Origin: Actinomadura cremea | GTDB taxonomy: Bacteria; Actinomycetota; Actinomycetes; Streptosporangiales; Streptosporangiaceae | Length of the DNA stretch: 64,000 bases | Direction of reading: 5' to 3' | NCBI RefSeq assembly: GCF_014648495.1 | Contig: NZ_BMRF01000002.1 | Location: 62,001-126,000 of the forward strand | Shown here: in pieces, positions 58,081 to 64,000 of the stretch | Layout of the letters: each line of letters starts with the position of its first letter | Numbering within the stretch: the stretch's first letter is position 1 | Notes under the pieces: generated by a model | What the model was told of the DNA's origin: nothing | What the model saw: only the letters and a program-made list of their open reading frames with translations | The model's database searches: none | Translations under genes and position numbers: made by a program

Positions 58081-60271
58081 CTCCGCGCGCCTCTCCCTGG
58101 AGGAGCGGGCGTCGCTCACCTCGGGACGCGACACCTGGCACACCGAGGAGGTGCGGGACGTCCCCGCGATCACCCTCGCGGACGGCCCGCACGGCGTCCG
58201 CCGCCGGCGGAAGGGGTCCGGCGACGCCCTCGGCCTGACCGACAGCGTCCCCGCGACCTGCTTCCCGCCGGCCGTCGCCCTCGGCTCCTCCTGGGACGCC
58301 GACCTGGCCCGGCGGGTCGGCGAGGCCCTCGCCCGCGAGGCGTCCGCGCTCGGCGCCGACGTGCTCCTCGGCCCCGGCGTCAACATCAAGCGGTCCCCGC
58401 TGTGCGGCCGCAACTTCGAGTACTTCTCCGAGGACCCGCACGTCAGCGGCGTCATGGGGGCCGCGCTCGTCGCCGGGATCCAGTCGCGCGGCGTCGGCGC
58501 GTGCGTCAAGCACTTCGCGGTCAACAACCAGGAGACCGACCGGATGCGGGTCAGCGCGGACGTCGACGAGCAGACGCTCCGCGAGATCTACCTGCCCGCG
58601 TTCGAGCACATCGTCCGGACCGCCGCACCGGCCATGGTGATGTGCTCCTACAACAGGATCAACGGGGTGTATGCCGGCGAGAACCCCTGGCTGCTCACCG
58701 AGGTCCTGCGCGAGGAGTGGGGCTTCGAGGGCGTCGTCGTCTCCGACTGGGGCGCCGTCAACGACCGCGTCGCCGCCCTCGCCGCCGGACTCGACCTCGA
58801 GATGCCGCCCACCCGCACCGACCAGGAGATCGTGGACGCCGTCCGCGCCGGACGCCTCGACGACGGCGCCGTCACCCGCGCCGCCGACCGCGTGATCGGC
58901 CTCGCCCACCGGGTCCGGGACGCCGAGCGGTTCGACGGCTGGGACGTCGACGCCCACCACGAACTCGCCCGCGAGGCCGCGCGCGGCTCGATCGTCCTGC
59001 TGAAGAACGACGGCGTGCTCCCGCTGGAGAACCCGGGGCGCGTCGCCGTCGTCGGCGAACTCGCCCGCACCCCCCGCTACCAGGGCCACGGCAGCTCCCA
59101 CGTCGTCGCGACCCGCCTCGACAGCGCGTGGGACGCCCTTCGCGAGCGGACGGGCGCGACGTTCGCCGCCGGGTACCGGCTGGACGGCGAACCCGACCCG
59201 TCGCTCGCCGTCGAGGCCGCCGGGGCCGTCGCGTCCGCCGACGTCGCGGTCGTCTTCCTCGGCCTGCCCGACGAGGCCGAGTCCGAGGGCTTCGACCGCA
59301 CGACCATCGACCTGCCGTCCGTCCAGACCGGCCTCCTGCGCCGCGTCGCCGCCGCGTGCCCGCGGGTCGTCGTCGTCCTCGCCAACGGCGGCGTCGTCTC
59401 CGTCGCCGAGTGGCAGGACGCCGCGGGCGCCGTCCTGGAGGGCTGGCTGCCCGGCCAGGCGGGCGGCTCGGCCATCGCCGACCTCCTGCTCGGCGCGCAC
59501 AGCCCCTCCGGGCGGCTCACCGAGACGATCCCGAACCGGCTCGCCGACGTCCCGTCCCACCTGCACTTCCCCGGCGCGGACGGCCACGTCGTCTACGGCG
59601 AGGGACGGTACGTGGGGTACCGCCACCACGACACGCTCGGCACCGACGTCGCCTACCCGTTCGGGCACGGCCTGTCCTACACGCGGTTCGAGTACTCCGA
59701 CCTCGACGCCCGCGAGACCGGCCCGAACGCGTGGACGGTCGAGGTCACGGTGGCGAACGCCGGCGAGCGCGCGGCGCACGAGGTTGTCCAGCTGTACGTG
59801 GCGTTCGACGAGGAACGGCCCACGCGTCCCCGGCACGAGCTGCGCGGATTCACGAAGGTCCTGCTGGCGCCGGGCGAGCGCACGCGCGTCCGGTTCACGC
59901 TCACCGGCCGCGACGTCGCGCAGTGGTCGGTCTCCCGCGGCGACTGGCGCGTCGACGCCGGCGCGTTCACGGTCGAGGTCGGCGCGTCGTCCCGCGACAT
60001 CCGGCTCCGCGCCGGACTGACCACCCCCGGGGACGGCCGCACCGCCGCGCTCGGCCGCATGTCCACGCTCGGGGAGTGGCTCGACCACCCGGTCGGCTCG
60101 CGCGTGCTCGCGGCGCGGCTGCGCGGCGCGGGCGGCCTCACCGCGCAGGGGTCGCCCGCGCTGATGGCGCTCGCCCGGGGCATCCCGCTGGCGAAGTTCA
60201 GCACGTTCGGCATCGGACTGACCGGCGACGTCGTGGACGAACTCGTCGCCGCCGTCCGGTCGGAGTCCTGA
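58061..60271 (+). CDS. Glycoside hydrolase family 3 (beta-glucosidase-like)
   Basis: A 736-residue GH3 enzyme with barrel domain, alpha/beta sandwich and C-terminal fibronectin III-like domain. Signatures: ITLADGPHGVR, LLGPGVNIKRSPLCGRNFEY, FSEDPHVSG, CVKHFAVNNQETDRM and GVVVSDWGAV with nucleophile D229. The end (YPFGHGLSYTRFEYSDL, ELRGFTKVLLAPGERTRVRF) is normal. No signal peptide, so intracellular. The family covers beta-glucosidase, beta-xylosidase and other activities. ATG 58061 has AAGGA upstream within the TetR gene. Confidence 0.93.
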   Translation: MTQTDRDSARLSLEERASLTSGRDTWHTEEVRDVPAITLADGPHGVRRRRKGSGDALGLTDSVPATCFPPAVALGSSWDADLARRVGEALAREASALGADVLLGPGVNIKRSPLCGRNFEYFSEDPHVSGVMGAALVAGIQSRGVGACVKHFAVNNQETDRMRVSADVDEQTLREIYLPAFEHIVRTAAPAMVMCSYNRINGVYAGENPWLLTEVLREEWGFEGVVVSDWGAVNDRVAALAAGLDLEMPPTRTDQEIVDAVRAGRLDDGAVTRAADRVIGLAHRVRDAERFDGWDVDAHHELAREAARGSIVLLKNDGVLPLENPGRVAVVGELARTPRYQGHGSSHVVATRLDSAWDALRERTGATFAAGYRLDGEPDPSLAVEAAGAVASADVAVVFLGLPDEAESEGFDRTTIDLPSVQTGLLRRVAAACPRVVVVLANGGVVSVAEWQDAAGAVLEGWLPGQAGGSAIADLLLGAHSPSGRLTETIPNRLADVPSHLHFPGADGHVVYGEGRYVGYRHHDTLGTDVAYPFGHGLSYTRFEYSDLDARETGPNAWTVEVTVANAGERAAHEVVQLYVAFDEERPTRPRHELRGFTKVLLAPGERTRVRFTLTGRDVAQWSVSRGDWRVDAGAFTVEVGASSRDIRLRAGLTTPGDGRTAALGRMSTLGEWLDHPVGSRVLAARLRGAGGLTAQGSPALMALARGIPLAKFSTFGIGLTGDVVDELVAAVRSES

Positions 60272-60275
60272 GACC

Positions 60276-60309
60276 GGGGGCCGGCCGCACCGCGCCGCGG
60301 CCGGCCCCC
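60276..60309. terminator. Bidirectional terminator between GH3 and GH1
   Basis: GGGGGCCGGCCGC / GCGGCCGGCCCCC, 13 bp with an 8-base loop, 4 bases after the GH3 stop and 5 before the GH1 stop on the other strand. Confidence 0.85.
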
Positions 60310-60314
60310 TCCGG

Positions 60315-61475
60315 CTACCCGAGGTCGCCGGTGCGCGCGACCTCGCCCAGCCACCGGGCGCTCGGCTTCACGGTCCGGACGAACGTGTCCCGGTCGACCG
60401 CGACGAGCCCGAACGTGTGCGCGTACGTCCCCCACTCGTAGTTGTCGAGCAGCGACCAGTGCAGGTACCCGCGGACGTCGACGCCATCGGCCATCGCCGC
60501 CCGCAGCCCCTCGAGCGCGCCCCGCGTGTACTCCATCCGCTCGGCGTCGTCCCGGGTCGCGATGCCGTTCTCCGTCACGAGGATCGGCACCCCGGGGACC
60601 CGCTCGGCCGTATGCCGCACCGCGTTGCCGAGCGCCGCCGGGTAGAACTCCCAGCCCGTCAGCGTGCGCCGCGCGTCCTCAGGCTCCGGCAGCGCGCCGT
60701 CCTTCCCGATCCGTACCCGCGTGTACGCCTGCACGCCGACGAAGTCGTCGTCCTCCGCCGCGTCGAGGAACCGGTCCTCGCGCGACCACGCCCACGCGTC
60801 CCGCTCGGCCTCCGCGCCCCCGACCGCCTCGAAGTTCTGGTTCGCGACCGTCCAGCCGGACTTGATCGCGCCCAGTTCCTCCCGCGCCGCCCGGTGCGCG
60901 GCCGTCAGCGCGTCGGCGACGGCCGGATCGGGCGGGGGCATGGCACCGGCGACGTTCTCGCTGCGCTCCCCGCGCTTCACCATGTTCGCCATCATCGCGA
61001 GCATGTTCGGCTCGTTGATCGTGCAGACCCACGGCACCCCGTCCAGGATCGGCCGCACCGCCCGCACGTACCGGCGGAACCGCTCGACCGCGCCGTCGGC
61101 CGTCCAGCCGCCGGCCTTCGAGAACCACAGCGGGCTCGTGAAGTGGTGCAGCGTCACGAGGGGGGCCAGCCCGCGCTCCAGGCATCCCTCGACGACGCGC
61201 CGGTAGTGCGCCAGCGCGGCTCGCGAGACCCGCCCCTCGACGGGCTCGATCCGCGCCCACTCGAGGCCGAACCGGTAGGCGTTCAGTCCCAGGTCGCGCA
61301 CGATGTCGAGGTCGTCCGGCCACCGGTGGTAGGAGTCGCACGCGTCGCCGCTCCGCTCTGGCAGGAACCCGTCCGGCCGGTTCTCCAGCGCCCAGAAGTC
61401 GCTCGCGACGTTGTTCCCCTCCGTCTGGTGGGGGCTGGTCGCCGCGCCCCACAGGAACCCGTCCGGAAAGCCCAC
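60315..61475 (-). CDS. Glycoside hydrolase family 1 (beta-glucosidase-like)
   Basis: A 386-residue GH1 enzyme: GFPDGFLWGAATSPHQTEGN at the N terminus, acid/base E155 in TINEPNML and nucleophile E302 in VTENGIA; YRFGLEWARIEP and LLDNYEWGTYAHTFGLV also fit. It is somewhat short for GH1 (usually about 450). No signal peptide. GTG 61475 has GAGGAGG 7-8 bases upstream; the frame is open to 61517. Its promoter holds operator site 3, placing it in the TetR regulon. Confidence 0.92.
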   Translation of the reverse strand: MGFPDGFLWGAATSPHQTEGNNVASDFWALENRPDGFLPERSGDACDSYHRWPDDLDIVRDLGLNAYRFGLEWARIEPVEGRVSRAALAHYRRVVEGCLERGLAPLVTLHHFTSPLWFSKAGGWTADGAVERFRRYVRAVRPILDGVPWVCTINEPNMLAMMANMVKRGERSENVAGAMPPPDPAVADALTAAHRAAREELGAIKSGWTVANQNFEAVGGAEAERDAWAWSREDRFLDAAEDDDFVGVQAYTRVRIGKDGALPEPEDARRTLTGWEFYPAALGNAVRHTAERVPGVPILVTENGIATRDDAERMEYTRGALEGLRAAMADGVDVRGYLHWSLLDNYEWGTYAHTFGLVAVDRDTFVRTVKPSARWLGEVARTGDLG

Positions 61476-61506
61476 GCTCGTCCTCCTCGCTCCGCGCCGT
61501 CGAGGG

Positions 61507-61528
61507 AAACTTACCACGTGGTTAGTTT
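61507..61528. promoter_or_regulatory. Operator site 3 (GH1 / FAD oxidase divergent promoter)
   Basis: The best copy: a 22-bp palindrome with halves AAACTTACCAC and GTGGTTAGTTT, matching at 10 of 11 positions. It lies 32 bases before the GH1 start and 91 before the FAD oxidase start. Confidence 0.7.
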
Positions 61529-61618
61529 TATGCTCGGGCGTCGTGCTCGTGTTGCTCCATCAGGCCCCGCCACGGCAGCGTGTCCGGCGACGGACGGACC
61601 GGACGAGGAGGACGCGCG

Positions 61619-63244
61619 ATGGCGGAACGGTCGTGGTGGGGCTGGGGGAACGTCGCCGACGCGGTGACGGGCCGGGAGGCCGAGGCGCTCACCCGCCGGG
61701 TGGCGGCGCTCCTGCCGGACGCCGACCTCACGCCGCACCGGCCGCCCGCCGTGGCGGACCTGGGCATCCCCCGGCCGCGGGTGCGGGCGCCGCGAACGCT
61801 GGAGCACCTGGCGTCCGACGCACCGCCCGACCGGGCGGCGCACAGCCACGGGCAGGCGTTCCGCGACGTCGTCCGGTGCCTGCTCGGATGCCTGGACCAC
61901 GTGGTCGACCTGGTCGTGCGCCCGCGAACCGAACAGGACGTCGTGGACGTCCTGGACTGGGCCACCGCGACCGGCACCGCCGTCATCCCGTTCGGCGGCG
62001 GCACCTCGGTGGTCGGCGGCGTCGAACCCCGGGGCCTGGACGACCACCCCGGCACCGTCTCCCTCGACCTCACCGGGCTCGACCGCGTGCTCGAGGTCGA
62101 CCCCGTGAGCCGCGCGGCGCGCGTCCAGGCCGGGATCCTCGGCCCGGCGCTGGAACGGGAGCTGCGCCGGGACGGCCTGACGCTGCGGCACTTCCCGCAG
62201 TCGTTCGAGTTCTCGACACTCGGCGGCTGGCTCGCGACCCGCGCGGGCGGCCACTTCGCGACCGTCTACACCCACATCGACGACCTGGTGGAGTCGATGC
62301 GGGTCGTCAGCCCGTCCGGCGTGGGGGAGTCGCTCCGGCTGCCGGGCTCGGGCGCGGGCCCCTCGCCCGACCGGATGTTCCTCGGCTCCGAGGGGGCCCT
62401 CGGCGTCATCACCGAGGCGTGGATGCGGCTGCGCGAGCGTCCCCGATGGCGAACCGGCGCGTCCGTCGAGTTCGACGACCACGCAGCCGCCGTCACGGCG
62501 ACCCGCGTGATCGCCCAGTCCGGGCTCTTCCCGGCGAACTGCCGCCTCCTCGATCCGGCCGAGGCACTGATCAACGCGGGCGCGTCCGCGCGCGGCGGCG
62601 TCCTGGTCCTGGCGTTCGAGTCGGCCGACCACCCGGTCGACGCGCCGATGGAGCGCGCGGTGGAGATCTGCCGCGACCACGGCGGCCGGATCCCGGCCGG
62701 CGTCACGCGCGGGACGAGCACCGGAGCAGCGGGAACGTGGCGCTCGGCCTTCCTCCGGATGCCCTACCAGCGGGACGCCCTCGCGGCCCGGTCGATGATC
62801 GTGGAGACCTTCGAGACCGCCTGCACCTGGGACCGCTTCGACGCCCTCCGCGACGCCGTCCGCACCGCCGCCGAGCAGGCCCTCGCGTCCCTCGGCGAGA
62901 CCGGCGTCGTGACCTGCCGGTTCACCCACGTCTACCCGGACGGCCCGGCGCCCTACTTCGGCATCTACGCCTCCGGCCGGTGGGGCCGGACGGTCGAGCA
63001 ATGGGACGAGGTCAAGGCGGCCGTCTCGGACGCCATCGCGGCCCACGGCGGCACCATCACCCACCACCACGCGGTCGGCCGCGACCACCGCCCCTGGTAC
63101 GACCGGCAACGCCCCGACCCCTTCGCGGCCGCGCTCCGCGCCGCCAAGGCGTCCCTCGACCCCGCGGGCATCCTCAACCCCGGCGTCCTCATCGACCCGC
63201 ACCCCGAGCCCACCGCACAGACGAAGACCACACCCAACCCATGA
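61619..63244 (+). CDS. FAD-binding oxidase, alkyl-DHAP synthase (AGPS)-like
   Basis: A 541-residue flavoprotein of the VAO/FAD_binding_4 family. It opens MAERSWWGWGNVADAVTGRE, then VVRPRTEQDVVDVLDWATAT, PFGGGTSVVGGVEPRGLDD (FAD pyrophosphate loop), HFPQSFEFSTLGGWLATRAG and FLGSEGALGVITEAWMRLRE, with a C-terminal HHHAVGRDHRPWY. This is the AGPS-like branch common in actinomycetes, where it is usually a dehydrogenase of unknown hydroxy-acid or lipid rather than ether-lipid synthase. ATG 61619 follows GAGGAGG. It diverges from GH1 at operator site 3. Confidence 0.9.
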   Translation: MAERSWWGWGNVADAVTGREAEALTRRVAALLPDADLTPHRPPAVADLGIPRPRVRAPRTLEHLASDAPPDRAAHSHGQAFRDVVRCLLGCLDHVVDLVVRPRTEQDVVDVLDWATATGTAVIPFGGGTSVVGGVEPRGLDDHPGTVSLDLTGLDRVLEVDPVSRAARVQAGILGPALERELRRDGLTLRHFPQSFEFSTLGGWLATRAGGHFATVYTHIDDLVESMRVVSPSGVGESLRLPGSGAGPSPDRMFLGSEGALGVITEAWMRLRERPRWRTGASVEFDDHAAAVTATRVIAQSGLFPANCRLLDPAEALINAGASARGGVLVLAFESADHPVDAPMERAVEICRDHGGRIPAGVTRGTSTGAAGTWRSAFLRMPYQRDALAARSMIVETFETACTWDRFDALRDAVRTAAEQALASLGETGVVTCRFTHVYPDGPAPYFGIYASGRWGRTVEQWDEVKAAVSDAIAAHGGTITHHHAVGRDHRPWYDRQRPDPFAAALRAAKASLDPAGILNPGVLIDPHPEPTAQTKTTPNP

Positions 63245-63322
63245 CGGGGCAGCCCTCGACCGTGACCAGCAAGCCGGTGCAGACGCGGTTTCTGGCGAGC
63301 GCCGGGTGCGCTCTGCTTTAGG

Positions 63323-63532
63323 TCAGCGCAGGTCGTACCGGCCGCTTCGCACCTCGGTGACGAACGCGGCCCACGTTCTCGTCGTGAGCGAGAGGTGCCC
63401 GGCGTGCGGCGCCTTGCTGTCGCGCACGCAGATGCTCGCCGCGAGGTCGGCGACCTCGACACAGGCACCGCCTGCACCGTTGCTTCGGCTGCTCTTGCGC
63501 CATGTCGTGCTGGAAAGATTCGGCGAATACAC
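63323..63532 (-). CDS. DUF397 domain protein
   Basis: A 69-residue protein with the DUF397 signature STTWRKSSRSNGAGGACVEV, ADLAASICVRDSKAPHAGHL and WAAFVTEVRSGRYDL. Partners of DUF5753 HTH regulators in actinomycetes, thought to act as their small antagonists or antitoxin-like modulators. GTG 63532 starts 13 bases after the DUF5753 gene stop, so they are co-transcribed. The 78 bases between the FAD oxidase stop and this gene hold nothing I recognise. Confidence 0.92.
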   Translation of the reverse strand: MYSPNLSSTTWRKSSRSNGAGGACVEVADLAASICVRDSKAPHAGHLSLTTRTWAAFVTEVRSGRYDLR

Positions 63533-63545
63533 GCCGCACTCCTTC

Positions 63546-64000
63546 TCAATCTGTCAGGCCATCGGCAACACGCCTGATGAAGCGCACGGAAGCTTCGGGC
63601 GGGAGCGCCGAGGCACGTAGGTGGTCTATTACGAGCGTATACCGTTCGATGTCGCCTGGTTCTTCCAAGTATTGGCTGCTCGTCAGGTCTTCGAGGTAGA
63701 TGACGTCGTTCGCGTCTTGCTCCGGGAACGTCAGGCGATGGAAGGAAGTGCCCATGGACGCGTGGGCGCCTTGTTCGAACGGCAGAACCTGCAGAGTGAC
63801 GTTAGGAAGTTCGGCGAGTTCCTCCAGCCGGTGCAACTGAGTCACCATCGTCCCCCGACCACCGACCATGCGGCGAAGAGCGGCTTCGTCGAGCACGACC
63901 CAGACCTCAAGTGGGTCGGCCTGGGCGAGTAGTGCCTGCCTCGTGGCTCTGGCCGTGAGCTGGCGCTCGATCTCGTCCGCGTCGAGCGATGGACGGTGAG
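63546..64000 (-). CDS. XRE-type regulator, C-terminal DUF5753 domain (cut by window edge)
   Basis: Only the C-terminal 150 or so residues are in the window: HRPSLDADEIERQLTARATR, QALLAQADPLEVWVVLDEAA, LRRMVGGRGTMVTQLHRLEE, LPNVTLQVLPFEQGAHASMG and SVRFIRRVADGLTD. This is DUF5753, which follows an N-terminal Xre HTH in the full protein. Together with DUF397 it forms a pair that is repeated many times in streptomycete-like genomes and is linked to development and antibiotic control. Confidence 0.9.
   Translation of the reverse strand, partial: HRPSLDADEIERQLTARATRQALLAQADPLEVWVVLDEAALRRMVGGRGTMVTQLHRLEELAELPNVTLQVLPFEQGAHASMGTSFHRLTFPEQDANDVIYLEDLTSSQYLEEPGDIERYTLVIDHLRASALPPEASVRFIRRVADGLTD

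Noticed and set aside
61896-61905. A fourth ACCACGTGGT inside the FAD oxidase coding region
   Set aside because: It encodes DHVV within a conserved stretch, lacks the AACT/AGTT flanks and is far from any promoter.

Overview
The window reads as a linear piece of a high-GC actinomycete chromosome. The evidence is the third-position GC, the GTG/TTG starts, an XRE(DUF5753)/DUF397 pair, a complete conservon (CvnA to CvnE), a 2-methylisoborneol operon with an encapsulin-like shell protein, and a secreted cutinase of the Thermobifida type. The mix fits Streptosporangiales/Thermomonosporaceae (an Actinomadura-like organism); that placement is inference. I see no rRNA, tRNA or CRISPR array.

Layout. 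1-2.1 kb: a cut-off small gene, an RsbW-type ATP-binding protein behind GntR-type operators, a GntR/UTRA regulator and a Nudix hydrolase. 2.2-4.4 kb: a VOC protein and a coupled F420/LLM oxidoreductase plus SnoaL-like pair. 4.75-8.2 kb: terpene cyclase, GPP C-methyltransferase and family 2B encapsulin, ended by a strong hairpin. 8.5-10.1 kb: a fused glycine/sarcosine/dimethylglycine N-methyltransferase (glycine betaine synthesis). 10.2-14.7 kb (minus): an unusual island of a short deaminase, a SUKH-4 protein, a SUKH-4/deaminase fusion and a P-loop NTPase with a C-terminal beta-propeller. 15-20.4 kb: a TetR, a PucR-type activator, then a TetR/MFS/PLP-decarboxylase operon. 20.4-24.5 kb: a scar of mobile DNA (resolvase, Tn3-like and IS481-like transposase pieces) around a MerR/NADP-oxidoreductase pair and an MFS pump.

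24.5-35.5 kb: a repeat-bearing D,D-carboxypeptidase, an ECF sigma/LCP pair, a CBS protein, a class V aminotransferase diverging from an ABC exporter over a SoxR-like box, a serine hydrolase, DUF5996 and VOC genes. 35.6-42.2 kb: a large LuxR (LAL) regulator, a second PucR-type regulator, the cutinase/polyester-hydrolase homologue and an FAD amine-oxidase/phytoene-desaturase-like protein. 42.6-50 kb: the conservon, a convergent P450 and two coupled SDR genes, one without catalytic Tyr/Lys.

50-63.2 kb is a carbohydrate-use locus: GH20, a peptide/oligosaccharide ABC importer (with permease and ATPase fused in one chain), a TetR, GH3, GH1 and an AGPS-like FAD oxidase. A palindrome centred on ACCACGTGGT (or TACCATGTGGTA) lies at three promoters of this locus, so the TetR probably controls import and intracellular cleavage of a beta-linked, perhaps amino-sugar-containing, oligosaccharide. 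The right edge is a DUF397 gene and a cut-off DUF5753 regulator.
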